Origin: Bacillota bacterium
GTDB lineage: Bacteria; Bacillota; DSM-12270; Thermacetogeniales; Thermacetogeniaceae
NCBI GenBank assembly: GCA_013177945.1
Contig: JABLXW010000013.1
Coordinates: forward strand, 62,001-126,000
Length of the DNA: 64,000 nt
Direction of reading: 5' to 3'
Below are positions 35,889 through 44,575 of this stretch, in pieces (the stretch's first letter is position 1; each line of letters begins with the position of its first letter). Under the pieces are notes generated by a model. The model was not told where the DNA came from, ran no database searches, and was given only the letters and a program-made list of their open reading frames with translations. The position numbers and the translations under genes were made by a program.

Positions 35889-36617
35889 ATGGGAGTTATC
35901 AGGTTCCAGTTAGGCTGGTTTTTCAAGCTTTTATTGATTCGAGTCCTGCAGAGGTTGAGGTACCCTTCTCACCTTTACTATATCGGCAATCACGAAGCAC
36001 TCCCGCCGCCCCTGACCAGCGACGAGGAAACGGTTCTCTTGAATCAATTAGAAACGGGGGACATTAGTGTCAGAAACGCCCTCATCGAAAGAAATTTAAG
36101 GCTGGTGGTTTATATTGCTAGAAAATTCGAAAGCACCGGAATTGGAATCGAGGACCTGGTTTCCATTGGCACGATTGGCTTGATCAAGGCGGTTAATACC
36201 TTTAAACCCCAGCGTAAAATTAAGCTGGCAACATACGCTTCCCGTTGCATCGAAAACGAAATTTTAATGCACCTGCGCCGGAGCAGCAAAGCGCGGGCAG
36301 AAGTCTCCTTTGACGAACCTCTCAATATAGATTGGGATGGGAACGAACTCCTTCTCTCGGATGTCCTGGGCACGGAAAACGATCTCATTTACCGGGAGCT
36401 GGAGGAGGAAGTAGACCGGAAACTTCTTTATCAGGCGATCGGTAAGCTTTCCCCCAGGGAGCGGAAGATCATGGAACTCCGGTTCGGGCTCTCCGGGGGG
36501 AAGGAAAAAACCCAGAAGGAGGTCGCGGATCTTTTAGGGATTTCGCAGTCTTACATTTCACGCCTCGAGAAGCGGATTATTAAGCGTTTGAAGAAAGAGA
36601 TTTGCCGTTTTGAATAG
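35889..36617 (+). CDS. sigE: Mother-cell RNA polymerase sigma-E factor (pro-form)
   Basis: Early mother-cell sporulation sigma factor. The hydrophobic/basic pro-sequence (about residues 1-29) precedes [18 protein letters not shown], matching the junction at which SpoIIGA cleaves. Region 2 ([35 protein letters not shown]) and region 4 ([21 protein letters not shown]) are intact. 242 residues. It is co-transcribed with spoIIGA. Confidence 0.96.
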   Translation: MGVIRFQLGWFFKLLLIRVLQRLRYPSHLYYIGNHEALPPPLTSDEETVLLNQLETGDISVRNALIERNLRLVVYIARKFESTGIGIEDLVSIGTIGLIKAVNTFKPQRKIKLATYASRCIENEILMHLRRSSKARAEVSFDEPLNIDWDGNELLLSDVLGTENDLIYRELEEEVDRKLLYQAIGKLSPRERKIMELRFGLSGGKEKTQKEVADLLGISQSYISRLEKRIIKRLKKEICRFE

Positions 36618-36658
36618 TTTTAAAAAAGCTGATTTAAAAAAGCTGACATGTTTAAGTG

Positions 36659-36683
36659 AATGGGTTCAAAACCCATTTTTTTA
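36659..36683 (+). terminator. Rho-independent terminator after sigE
   Basis: AATGGGTT (36659-36666), loop CAA, AACCCATT (36670-36677), followed by TTTTTA. It separates sigE from sigG. Confidence 0.85.
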
Positions 36684-36785
36684 TTTTCAAGTTAAATTCC
36701 TCCGCTTCCCTTTTCGGTATAATTTGAGAGCACCCCGGTAATAATGAAGAACGACCAGAGCATTACTGGGGAGGATCGGAGCGGA

Positions 36786-37556
36786 ATGGTTAACAAAGTT
36801 GAGATTTGCGGTGTAAATACAGCTAAACTCTCAGTTTTAACAAATTCCCAGATGCGTGAACTGTTTCTTGCGGTAAAGGCGGGTGACAGGTCGGCGCGCG
36901 AGAAGCTGATCAGAGGAAATCTTCGCCTTGTACTCAGCGTCATCCAGCGCTTTGCAAACCGGGGGGAGTATGTTGACGATTTATTTCAGGTAGGGTGCAT
37001 CGGCTTGATTAAGGCAATCGATAACTTCGATCTCAGCCAAAATGTGAAATTTTCGACCTATGCTGTTCCCATGATCATTGGGGAGATCCGGCGCTACCTG
37101 AGAGACAACAATCCCATCCGGGTCAGCCGCTCCCTGCGTGATATTGCTTACAAGGCAATTCAGGTAAGGGAGTCGCTGATTAACAGGCACTCCCGGGAGC
37201 CTTCTCTGAATGAAATCGCCGGAGAACTGAATATTCCCAGGGAAGAAGTTATTTTTGCAATGGATGCCATCCAGGAACCGGTCTCCCTGTTTGAACCCAT
37301 CTATCACGACGGTGGAGATCCCATTTTCGTCATGGATCAAATTGGAGATGAAAAAAACCAGGATGCCAACTGGCTGGAAAGGATTGCTGTTCGGGAAGCC
37401 CTCCGGAAGTTGAGCGACCGGGAAAAGCTGATCCTTGCCTTGCGTTTTTTCGAAGGAAAAACTCAGATGGAGGTAGCCGAGGAAATCGGAATTTCTCAGG
37501 CGCAGGTATCCCGCCTGGAGAAGGCAGCCTTAAATCACATGCGGAAATACATTTAA
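36786..37556 (+). CDS. sigG: Forespore RNA polymerase sigma-G factor
   Basis: Late forespore sigma factor. MVNKVEICGVNTAKLSVL is the conserved SigG N-terminus, so ATG 36786 (after GGAGCGG) is preferred to the in-frame ATG 36744. Region 2 (GNLRLVLSVIQRFANRGEYVDDLFQVGCIGLIKA), region 3 and region 4 (VAEEIGISQAQVSRLEKAAL) are complete in 256 residues. Upstream, TATAAT-like sequence lies at 36718-36723 in GGTATAATTT, but no consensus sigma-F -35 at the right distance could be identified. Confidence 0.95.
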   Translation: MVNKVEICGVNTAKLSVLTNSQMRELFLAVKAGDRSAREKLIRGNLRLVLSVIQRFANRGEYVDDLFQVGCIGLIKAIDNFDLSQNVKFSTYAVPMIIGEIRRYLRDNNPIRVSRSLRDIAYKAIQVRESLINRHSREPSLNEIAGELNIPREEVIFAMDAIQEPVSLFEPIYHDGGDPIFVMDQIGDEKNQDANWLERIAVREALRKLSDREKLILALRFFEGKTQMEVAEEIGISQAQVSRLEKAALNHMRKYI

Positions 37557-37569
37557 GGGGGGCGAAAAG

Positions 37570-38193
37570 ATGAAGCACAGGTTGAGAGCTCTCTTGCTTT
37601 TGGGGATCTTGGTGACAGGAAGTCTCCTTTTTCGGGAGAATCTGCAGGCAAAGAAAGCTTATACAAGGGACAATTTGATCAGGCTCCACATCATTGCAAA
37701 CAGTGATGAGGCGCGGGATCAGGCTGTCAAGTACCGGGTCCGGGATGCCCTGATTGAAAGCTTAAAGCCCAGGTTGAAAGGTTTAAATTACAGAGAAGTC
37801 AAGACCTATCTCGAGCAAAACCGCGTCCGGATTGCCAAAATTGCTGCCCAGGCTGCGGCTGCCTCCGGTTTTTCCTATCCTGTCCGGGTTGAAGTCGGGA
37901 GGTTTGAATTTCCTGCCCGCGCCTACGGGGATGTCGTGTATCCGGCAGGCAGGTACGAGGCAGTGCGCGTCGTTCTCGGGAAGGGAGAGGGAAGCAACTG
38001 GTGGTGCGTCCTCTTTCCACCCCTTTGTTTTGTAGATCTGTCAAGTGCAAACCAAACAAGTGTGAGTCAGGCAGCTGGGGAAGCGCTGACCCAGGAAGAC
38101 GGTTCGGAACAGGATGTTTTCAGTCTCCGGCTGCGGGTTTGGGACTGGCTCCAGGATGAGGCCGAACACCTGGCGCGTTTGATCAGTTCTTAG
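37570..38193 (+). CDS. spoIIR: Stage II sporulation protein R
   Basis: Secreted forespore signal that activates SpoIIGA across the intermembrane space. Signal/anchor peptide (about 6-22) followed by LIRLHIIANSDEARDQAVKYRVRDAL and the hallmark NWWCVLFPPLCFVD. 207 residues. It follows sigG by 13 bp. Together with spoIIGA and sigE it completes the forespore-to-mother-cell signalling pathway in this window. Confidence 0.94.
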   Translation: MKHRLRALLLLGILVTGSLLFRENLQAKKAYTRDNLIRLHIIANSDEARDQAVKYRVRDALIESLKPRLKGLNYREVKTYLEQNRVRIAKIAAQAAAASGFSYPVRVEVGRFEFPARAYGDVVYPAGRYEAVRVVLGKGEGSNWWCVLFPPLCFVDLSSANQTSVSQAAGEALTQEDGSEQDVFSLRLRVWDWLQDEAEHLARLISS

Positions 38194-38217
38194 AATTTTC
38201 CCCTCCGGCGACACAAA

Positions 38218-38254
38218 CCACCTCCTCATTTCATATATTAATCCGAGGAGGTGG
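38218..38254 (+). repeat. Perfect inverted repeat sequestering the ylmC Shine-Dalgarno
   Basis: CCACCTCCTC (38218-38227) and GAGGAGGTGG (38245-38254) are a perfect 10-bp inverted repeat with a 17-nt AT-rich loop. The right arm is the whole Shine-Dalgarno of the next gene, 5 nt before its ATG. There is no T run, so it is not a terminator. Confidence 0.8.
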
Positions 38255-38259
38255 CAGCC

Positions 38260-38523
38260 ATGGTAAAAATATCGGAACTCCGGCTGCGTGATGTAATAAA
38301 TATTGTTGACGGAAAAAGGCTGGGGACGATTAAAGATATTGAGATTGACGTGGAGGCCGGAAAGATAAAAGCCCTTGTTCTCCCGGGAACCGCCCGCTTC
38401 TTAGGTTTTCTCACAAGGAGCGATGAAGTAATCGTTCCCTGGGAAAAAATTATCAGAATCGGTGTTGATGTGATTCTTGTAGAGCTGAATTCCTTTAGCC
38501 AGCCGAAGCGCTCCGAAACCTGA
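38260..38523 (+). CDS. YlmC/YmxH-family PRC-barrel protein
   Basis: An 87-residue single PRC-barrel protein: VKISELRLRDVINIVDGKRLGTIKDIEID followed by the conserved GRFLGFLTRSDEVIVPWEKI-like segment (here ARFLGFLTR). In Bacillus such proteins are sporulation-associated and of unknown function, and its position after spoIIR fits. ATG 38260 is chosen because GAGGAGGTGG lies just upstream; that site can be hidden in a hairpin. A terminator follows. Confidence 0.85.
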   Translation: MVKISELRLRDVINIVDGKRLGTIKDIEIDVEAGKIKALVLPGTARFLGFLTRSDEVIVPWEKIIRIGVDVILVELNSFSQPKRSET

Positions 38524-38549
38524 GACCCCGCACTTTCGGTTAAGGCTGT

Positions 38550-38577
38550 AGTCCCAAAAAAGATGGGACTTTTTTTA
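38550..38577 (+). terminator. Rho-independent terminator
   Basis: AGTCCC (38550-38555) and GGGACT (38565-38570) around an A-rich loop, then TTTTTTT. Confidence 0.85.
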
Positions 38578-38599
38578 TGGCCCGGCAAGCAGGAATTAA

Positions 38600-38646
38600 A
38601 CACAAGATGTTGTAGATATTAGATAAAAGCACCCAATATCTTGTAA
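38600..38646 (+). promoter_or_regulatory. Two NrdR boxes upstream of nrdR-nrdD-nrdG
   Basis: ACACAAGATGTTGTAG (38600-38615) and ACCCAATATCTTGTAA (38631-38646) both resemble the NrdR box ACACWATATCTTGT. Their start-to-start distance is 31 bp, three helical turns, the classic spacing of paired NrdR operators. NrdR in complex with (d)ATP would repress its own operon. Confidence 0.75.
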
Positions 38647-38663
38647 CGCCGGGGGGAACCATT

Positions 38664-39137
38664 TTGCGTTGTCCTTACTGCAAAAAAGAGGAGTCAAGGG
38701 TCCTCGATTCCCGCTCTGCCGAAGATGGATATGCAATCAGACGCCGCCGTGAGTGTTTTCACTGCGGCCGGCGCTTTACAACGTACGAGCGGATTGAGGA
38801 GACCCCCCTGTGGGTGGTCAAAAAAGACGGGCGGAGAGAGCTTTTTAACCGGGAAAAGCTGTTGCGGGGGATGATGAAAGCCTGCGAAAAAAGGTACGCA
38901 ACCTTAGAGACGCTGTCGGGTTTGGTGGATGAGATCGAGCGCACACTAAGGGAGGGCCCCGAGAACGAAGTTTTCAGCCAAACCATTGGGCATCTGGTCA
39001 TGGAGCATTTGCGGAAGGTGGACAAGGTAGCTTACGTCCGCTTCGCCTCGGTCTACAGGGAATTTAAGGATGTCGGGGAAATCCTCACCTGTTTAGAAGA
39101 GCTGGGTGTTGAGAGAAAGACTGAAGAAATATGTTAG
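38664..39137 (+). CDS. nrdR: Transcriptional repressor NrdR
   Basis: Repressor of ribonucleotide reductase genes. N-terminal zinc ribbon (CPYCKKEESRVLDSR and CFHCGRRFTTYERIE, four Cys) and an ATP-cone domain (about 46-136, WVVKKDGRRELFNREKLLRGM). 157 residues. TTG start after GGGGGGAACC. It lies directly downstream of two NrdR boxes and upstream of nrdD, so it is probably autoregulated. Confidence 0.96.
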   Translation: MRCPYCKKEESRVLDSRSAEDGYAIRRRRECFHCGRRFTTYERIEETPLWVVKKDGRRELFNREKLLRGMMKACEKRYATLETLSGLVDEIERTLREGPENEVFSQTIGHLVMEHLRKVDKVAYVRFASVYREFKDVGEILTCLEELGVERKTEEIC

Positions 39138-39154
39138 GAAGGGAGGAGAATCTT

Positions 39155-41167
39155 TTGTTTACCAGGATCAAGAAGAGAGATGGGCGGGAGGTCCCCTTTG
39201 ATGATACGAAGATTACCGATGCGATCTTTAAAGCCGCCCGCGCGGTGGGAGGGGAAGACCGGGAAACCGCGGTTGCCCTGACCCTGGAAGTGCTCCGCAT
39301 GCTGAAGCAGAGGTACAACGGGCAGATCTTCGGGGTTGAGGATGTCCAGGATGTGGTAGAAAAGGTTCTCATCGAAAAGGGTCATGCCAGGACCGCCAAG
39401 GCGTACATCCTCTACCGGGACAAGCGCACCCGGATTCGTGAAGCCAAAAGCGAACTGATGGATGTGGTGGAGGAGATCATTAAAGAGACCGACCGCGACA
39501 ATGCAAATGTTGGAAACTCTCCCTCTGCAAAAATGCTGCAGATTGCCAGTGCCGCCAGCAGGAAGTATTATCTCTCCCGACTCCTGGATGACGATTTTTC
39601 CCTTGCCCACAGCCGGGGGGACATTCACATCCACGACCTCGACTTCTACGCCACCACTATAAATTGCCTGCAGATCCCGCTGGAGAGATTGCTCCAGGAA
39701 GGTTTCAATACCGGGCACGGCTACATCAGGCCCCCCAAGCGGCCGGGTTCGGCCACGGCCCTTGCCGCCATCATTCTCCAGAGCTCCCAGAACGATATGT
39801 TCGGCGGGCAGTCCTTTCCCTTTTTTGACCGCCAGATGGCTCCCTTTGTTGAGGGAGCGGATGAGAACGAGGTCTACCAGGCCATGGAGGCCCTTGTTTA
39901 TAACCTTAACAGCATGCATTCCCGGGCGGGAAGCCAGGTGCCTTTTTCATCAATCAACCTGGGCACAGATACCTCCGAGGCCGGGCGAAAGGTGACACGC
40001 AACTTCCTGCTGGCCTACGAGGCGGGGCTGGGGCGCGGGGAGAACCCCATCTTCCCCAATGTGATCTTCAGGGTGAAAAAGGGCGTCAACTTCGACCCCG
40101 GAGACCCGAACTATGATTTATTCAAGCTGGCCGTACGGGTTGCCAGCAAGCGCCTGAACCCTACCTTCAGCTTCATGGACGCCCCCTTTAACGCGCCTTT
40201 TGGAGATCAGGTAGCCTATATGGGATGCCGGAGCAGGGTGATGGACAACCGCCGGGGGCCTGCTGTCACAACCGGACGGGGCAATCTTTCCTTCACCACC
40301 ATTAATCTGCCGCGCCTTGCCATTAAAGCTGAGCGCAGCCTGAAAGCATTTTACCGGCTCCTGGACGAAGTTATGGAACTGGCCGTCAATCAGCTTTTCC
40401 ACCGCTTTAAGGTACAGTGCAAATTGAAGGTGAAGGATCTTCCCTTTGTGATGGGACAGGGGCTTTATTTGGGTTCGGAGGGGCTCAAGCAGGAGGATTC
40501 CATAGAACCTGCCATCATCAATGGAACCCTTGCTGTCGGACTGATCGGACTGGCCGAGGCCCTGGTTGCCCTGACGGGTTACCACCACGGACAGTGCGAG
40601 GAAGCCCAGGCTCTGGGCCTGGAGATTGTCGCTTACATGCGCAAGAAGGTTGATGAGGCAGCTGAGAGATTTAATCTGAATTACACCTTGCTGGCTACAC
40701 CTGCCGAAGGGCTGGCGGGCCGCTTCGTGAAGCTGGATCGCAAGGAGTTCGGGATCATCCCGGGTGTCACAAACCGCGAGTATTATACCAACTCTTTCCA
40801 TATTCCTGTTTACCATCCCATCAGCATCTACGACAAGATCCGTCTCGAGGGCCCCTACCACAAATATTGCAATGCCGGTCACATCAGCTATGTGGAGCTG
40901 GCCTCACCGCCCCAGCACAACCCGGAGGCAGTTGAGGCCATCGTGCGCCACATGAGCTCATGCGGGATGGGGTATGCCGGCATCAACTACCCTGTTGATT
41001 TCTGCTGCAACTGCAACCTGTCCGGAGTGATCAATGAGAGCACCTGCCCCCGCTGCGGATCCGCCGAGATCCGCCGCATCCGGAGGATCACCGGGTATCT
41101 GAGCACCATTGACCGCTTCAACGACAGCAAGATTTGCGAATTGAACGATCGTCTCATCCATGGTTAG
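39155..41167 (+). CDS. nrdD: Anaerobic (class III) ribonucleoside-triphosphate reductase
   Basis: Oxygen-sensitive glycyl-radical enzyme reducing ribonucleotides to deoxyribonucleotides. N-terminal ATP-cone (about 1-90, KRDGREVPFDDTKITDAI), the large barrel with SMHSRAGSQVPFSSINLG, the C-terminal zinc site (CCNCNLSG and CPRCGS) and the glycyl-radical loop RRITGYLSTIDRFND. TTG 39155 lies 8 bp after GGAGG; the upstream ATG 39131 lacks a Shine-Dalgarno and overlaps nrdR. About 670 residues. Marks an anaerobic lifestyle. Confidence 0.96.
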   Translation: MFTRIKKRDGREVPFDDTKITDAIFKAARAVGGEDRETAVALTLEVLRMLKQRYNGQIFGVEDVQDVVEKVLIEKGHARTAKAYILYRDKRTRIREAKSELMDVVEEIIKETDRDNANVGNSPSAKMLQIASAASRKYYLSRLLDDDFSLAHSRGDIHIHDLDFYATTINCLQIPLERLLQEGFNTGHGYIRPPKRPGSATALAAIILQSSQNDMFGGQSFPFFDRQMAPFVEGADENEVYQAMEALVYNLNSMHSRAGSQVPFSSINLGTDTSEAGRKVTRNFLLAYEAGLGRGENPIFPNVIFRVKKGVNFDPGDPNYDLFKLAVRVASKRLNPTFSFMDAPFNAPFGDQVAYMGCRSRVMDNRRGPAVTTGRGNLSFTTINLPRLAIKAERSLKAFYRLLDEVMELAVNQLFHRFKVQCKLKVKDLPFVMGQGLYLGSEGLKQEDSIEPAIINGTLAVGLIGLAEALVALTGYHHGQCEEAQALGLEIVAYMRKKVDEAAERFNLNYTLLATPAEGLAGRFVKLDRKEFGIIPGVTNREYYTNSFHIPVYHPISIYDKIRLEGPYHKYCNAGHISYVELASPPQHNPEAVEAIVRHMSSCGMGYAGINYPVDFCCNCNLSGVINESTCPRCGSAEIRRIRRITGYLSTIDRFNDSKICELNDRLIHG

Positions 41168-41180
41168 TGAGGTGGCTGCC

Positions 41181-41681
41181 GTGATAAGAATCGCGGGAAT
41201 AACCAGAGAGAGTGTTGTGGACGGCCCGGGCCTGCGGTTTGTGATTTTCGCCCAGGGGTGCCCCCACCGCTGCGCGGGCTGCCATAACCCCGAAACCTGG
41301 GACTTTGAAGGCGGCCGGGAAGTGGATGAGGAAGAGCTTTTAAAATTGATCCAGGAGAGCAAATTGATCCGGGGTGTCACCTTTTCCGGGGGAGAGCCTT
41401 TTGCCCAGGCAAAGGGCTTTGCCTCCCTTGCGGGCCGGATTAAAGAAATGGGTTTGGATCTCGTCACCTATACAGGGTATACTTTTGAAGAGATTCTTGC
41501 GAAATCTAAAGAAGATCGGGATACGGAGCGCCTCCTGAAATTGACCGATCTCCTTGTAGACGGCCCGTATCTTTCACATGAGCGGGACCTCTCCCTGCCC
41601 TTTCGCGGCTCCCGGAACCAGCGTTTGATCCTCGTGCCTGCCTCTCTCGCGGCAGGAAGGGTGGTTCTTGCGGATCTTTAG
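41181..41681 (+). CDS. nrdG: Anaerobic ribonucleotide reductase-activating protein
   Basis: Radical SAM activase that generates the glycyl radical on NrdD. The Cx3Cx2C cluster is in AQGCPHRCAGCHNPETWD, and TFSGGEPFAQ is the SAM-contacting GGE motif. About 166 residues, standard. GTG 41181 follows GTGAGGTGG; an in-frame ATG at 41160 overlaps the nrdD stop and is less likely. Confidence 0.94.
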   Translation: MIRIAGITRESVVDGPGLRFVIFAQGCPHRCAGCHNPETWDFEGGREVDEEELLKLIQESKLIRGVTFSGGEPFAQAKGFASLAGRIKEMGLDLVTYTGYTFEEILAKSKEDRDTERLLKLTDLLVDGPYLSHERDLSLPFRGSRNQRLILVPASLAAGRVVLADL

Positions 41682-41744
41682 ACGGGAAAGGTTGATTTAA
41701 ACAGGGGGTTTCGGAAACCCCGGGGCTTCAGGAGTGCAGGAGAA

Positions 41745-42548
41745 ATGGCTTTTGTTTTAAAAAAGAAGGGCAGCGTCCCCTACCTCGTCGTGCCCCGTTT
41801 CGGGGGAAAGGCCCACGTCCGGGTTGTATTCTCTACGCGTCACGGGGGAATCAGCCAGGGCCCCTTCGCCTCACTCAATTTAGGTTTCCATACCGGGGAC
41901 TTCCCCGCACGGGTTGCCGCGAACCGGAGGATCCTGTACAGCATCCTGGGCCTGAAAGAGGAACAAACTTTTACGACCCGGCAGGTTCACGGGAACCGGG
42001 TTTTCGTCATCAAAGACAGCCGGGATCTGGCCGTGAAAGGGTTGGTGGAGGCAGACGCCCAGGTAACAGCACTGAAGGGTGTGGCCCTCACCGGTTTTTT
42101 TGCCGACTGCCTTGCGGTTTATCTCTACGATCCGGTGGGGGATGTCATCGGTCTGGCCCACGCGGGCTGGCGCGGCACCGTGTCCGGCATTGCCCGGAAG
42201 TGTCTTGAGGCCATGAGACAACATTTCGGAAGTGAGCCGGAAAGGTGTTTTGCCGCCCTGTCTCCCGCTGCAGGTCCCTGCTGCTATGAAGTGGGAGAGG
42301 TGGTTGCAGACGCGGTCAGGAAGGTGTTTCCGGAGGAATGGGGGGTGCTTCTCCCGGCCGGTGCAGGCAGGTGGAAACTGGATCTCTGGCGGGCTAATTT
42401 TGAAATGCTGCATGAGATTGGCCTCAAAAGAGAAAATATTACTGTAAGCAGGCTCTGCACAATCTGCCGCCAGGATTTATTTTTCTCCTACCGGGGGAGC
42501 GGAGGGACCACGGGCCGGATGGCGGCCCTCTTGCTGCTTGAAGTATAA
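41745..42548 (+). CDS. pgeF: Peptidoglycan editing factor PgeF (YfiH/YlmD, laccase-domain)
   Basis: Multicopper-polyphenol-oxidase-like (DUF152) protein; in E. coli it prevents faulty incorporation into peptidoglycan, and family members act as purine nucleoside phosphorylases. The metal-site residues are present: TRQVHGN (His), FADCLAVYLYD (Cys) and AHAGWRGTVSGI (His). 267 residues. AGGAG lies just before the ATG. It is ylmD of the usual ylm cluster, but here two additional genes separate it from ylmE. Confidence 0.92.
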   Translation: MAFVLKKKGSVPYLVVPRFGGKAHVRVVFSTRHGGISQGPFASLNLGFHTGDFPARVAANRRILYSILGLKEEQTFTTRQVHGNRVFVIKDSRDLAVKGLVEADAQVTALKGVALTGFFADCLAVYLYDPVGDVIGLAHAGWRGTVSGIARKCLEAMRQHFGSEPERCFAALSPAAGPCCYEVGEVVADAVRKVFPEEWGVLLPAGAGRWKLDLWRANFEMLHEIGLKRENITVSRLCTICRQDLFFSYRGSGGTTGRMAALLLLEV

Positions 42549-42573
42549 ATACGTGTTTCAGGAGGAGAGAAGG

Positions 42574-42825
42574 ATGTCTGAGCACAACTCTGTTCGGAAG
42601 GGAAAAGGCTTGAAAGATTTAACCCTGGTTGTTACGGGAATGAGCTGCGGCCATTGCAAAAAAGCGGTTGAAGAAGGGGTGAAAAGGCTGGCCGGGGTGG
42701 AGGAGGCGGTTGCAGATCTGGAACGGGGCCTGCTGAGGGTGACCTTCGATCCTCATAAGGTTTCTCTGGCCGAGATTCAGGACGCCGTAGTGGAGGCTGG
42801 CTACGGGGTGCAGCCTGCAAGGTGA
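42574..42825 (+). CDS. Heavy-metal-associated (HMA) domain protein, CopZ-like
   Basis: An 83-residue protein with one HMA fold and the metal-binding GMSCGHC motif (CxxC), likely a copper chaperone. The N-terminal 15 or so residues are basic and precede the domain. AGGAGGAGAGAAGG is a strong Shine-Dalgarno for ATG 42574. No copper ATPase is next to it; the following HlyD-like gene overlaps its stop (GTGA). Confidence 0.88.
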   Translation: MSEHNSVRKGKGLKDLTLVVTGMSCGHCKKAVEEGVKRLAGVEEAVADLERGLLRVTFDPHKVSLAEIQDAVVEAGYGVQPAR

Positions 42826-43829
42826 GACAGGCTCGACATTTGAGAAAGGAGAGGCTCAAGAAAGCTGCCTGCGCAAGAAAAATCCGAATTTTCTTGGGTT
42901 TCCTCCTTTTTCTTGCGATCGGCGGGGCTTTCATTTTTTGGAGCGGTCGCCAGATTTACTACTTTTGCCTGACACGCGCGGTGCGCACAGCACCGGCGCA
43001 GGCAGGAACCCTTTCGGTTGCTTATCCGGCCGCGGGCATTGTTTTGCGCAGCGAAACAGTGGTAGCGGCGCCCATGCCGGGAAAGCTTATTCCGCTCGCG
43101 CCGGAAGGAAAAAGGGTTCGCGCCGGCGCCGTTGTGGCGCGTCTGGAGGGCTTGCCTGATTTAGAGCGTGCACCGGGCCGCGTGGAGCTGAGAAGCCCCC
43201 AGGCCGGTTTTCTCTGTTATCATTTGGATGGTTGGGAGGGGGTCCTCACACCAGATAACTGGGAGAGGCTCGATCCTTTACTTTTGTTTAAAAACATAAA
43301 CAAAAACACAGGCCGGATTGAAAACATCGCCCGGGCCGTCAATACCGGGGAGCCGGTGTTTAAAGTTATCGATAACCTGGTCAGTCCCTGTTTAATTTTA
43401 AAAATTGAGCACGAGCGCCCCCTGACTTTCAACGCGGGGGATAAAGTTGACCTGGAGTGGGAGGGAGCGAAAAAGGGAAGGGGAAGGGTGCTTGCCTGGA
43501 GAAAAATACCGGGTGGGCTGGTTATCAATGTAGAGCTGCTTGAGGCGAATTCCAGCTTTCTATGCTCCCGTTTCTTTCGGCTCCGGGTGGCGGACCGGAA
43601 ATACGAGGGGGTGATCGTGCCCGTCTGTTCCCTGGCCAGAACAGAGAAGGGGATCGGGGTTTACACCTCATCTCCTGTTGGATTCAAATTCCAGAAAGTT
43701 GACCTCATCGGGAGGCTGGGCGATCGCGCTGCGGTTCAGGGAATCAGCCCCGGTGTCGAAGTTGTTTTAAATCCGGAACTGTTAAAAAGGATCAAAAGGG
43801 AAAATATAATTTCTGGTGGAAGGATTTAG
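42822..43829 (+). CDS. HlyD-like membrane protein of the ylm cluster
   Basis: 335 residues: basic N-terminus, one transmembrane segment (about 24-42), then a beta-rich extracytoplasmic part with the biotinyl-lipoyl-like pattern of HlyD/RND adaptor proteins (GIVLRSETVVAAPMPGKLI, EGKRVRAGAVVARLEG; later GVIVPVCSLARTEKGIGVY and QGISPGVEVVLNPELL). No efflux pump lies nearby. Homologues sit in the division/ylm cluster of several Clostridia, so a cell-envelope role is possible. The GTG start overlaps the HMA stop codon; TTG 42840 is an alternative start. Confidence 0.7.
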   Translation: MRQARHLRKERLKKAACARKIRIFLGFLLFLAIGGAFIFWSGRQIYYFCLTRAVRTAPAQAGTLSVAYPAAGIVLRSETVVAAPMPGKLIPLAPEGKRVRAGAVVARLEGLPDLERAPGRVELRSPQAGFLCYHLDGWEGVLTPDNWERLDPLLLFKNINKNTGRIENIARAVNTGEPVFKVIDNLVSPCLILKIEHERPLTFNAGDKVDLEWEGAKKGRGRVLAWRKIPGGLVINVELLEANSSFLCSRFFRLRVADRKYEGVIVPVCSLARTEKGIGVYTSSPVGFKFQKVDLIGRLGDRAAVQGISPGVEVVLNPELLKRIKRENIISGGRI

Positions 43830-43865
43830 ATATTCTTTGTCGAATGGGAGAAGGAGGTAAGCCCC

Positions 43866-44549
43866 TTGGCCGAACAGGTCATCCGGCGCCTGGAGCAGGT
43901 TGCTGCCAGGATTGCCCGGGCAGCTCAGCGGGCGGGCCGTAACCCCTCAGAGGTAAAGCTCGTGGCCGTGACTAAAGGAGTAAACACGGAGCGGCTGAAA
44001 AAGGTTTTACCTTACGGTTTGAGGGTTTTTGGCGAGAACCGTGTCCAGGAGTTTCTTAAAAAATACGAAATCCTGGGAGAACAGGCAGAGTGGCATATGA
44101 TCGGCCACCTGCAGCGCAATAAGGCAAAATACCTGGCGGGGAAGGTTGCCCTGATTCATTCCCTCGAGAGCCTTGAACTGGCAAAGCTTCTCGATAGGCT
44201 GAGCCCCGCTCATGGCCGTTCGTGGCGGGTTTTGATCCAGGTAAACGTTGCCGGGGAGGCCACCAAATACGGTGTCGCCCCCTCAAGGCTGGGTCAGTTT
44301 TTAGATGCAATCAGGGATCTGCAGGGGTTGGAGGTATGCGGCCTCATGACCATTGCACCCTACTGCGAGGATCCGGAGGAGGTGCGGCCGGTATTCCGGA
44401 GGCTGCGGGAGCTGAGAGAAGAAATGGCAGAGACCAGGCGCTGGCTTAATCTGGAGCATCTTTCGATGGGGATGAGCAACGATTTCGAGGTTGCGGTAGA
44501 GGAGGGAGCAACCCTGGTAAGGATCGGGAGCGCATTGTTCGGCGGTTAA
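43866..44549 (+). CDS. PLP-binding protein YggS/YlmE (PLP homeostasis)
   Basis: Single-domain alanine-racemase-fold protein that binds pyridoxal phosphate and balances B6 and amino acid pools. KLVAVTKGV holds the PLP-binding Lys, and FGENRVQEF, WHMIGHLQRNKAKY, GLMTIAPY and LSMGMSNDFEVAVEEGATLVRIG are all typical. 227 residues. TTG start after AAGGAGGT. Confidence 0.95.
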   Translation: MAEQVIRRLEQVAARIARAAQRAGRNPSEVKLVAVTKGVNTERLKKVLPYGLRVFGENRVQEFLKKYEILGEQAEWHMIGHLQRNKAKYLAGKVALIHSLESLELAKLLDRLSPAHGRSWRVLIQVNVAGEATKYGVAPSRLGQFLDAIRDLQGLEVCGLMTIAPYCEDPEEVRPVFRRLRELREEMAETRRWLNLEHLSMGMSNDFEVAVEEGATLVRIGSALFGG

Positions 44550-44575
44550 GTTTAGAAAACGCGGAAGGTGAGGAA

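Noticed and set aside
36691-36723. Sigma-F-type promoter before sigG
   Set aside because: GTTAA and GGTATAAT are present but the spacing (20 bp) does not fit the roughly 15 bp expected, so I list no promoter.
41703-41720. GGGGTTTCGGAAACCCC hairpin between nrdG and pgeF as terminator
   Set aside because: No T run follows; it may be only a small mRNA hairpin.
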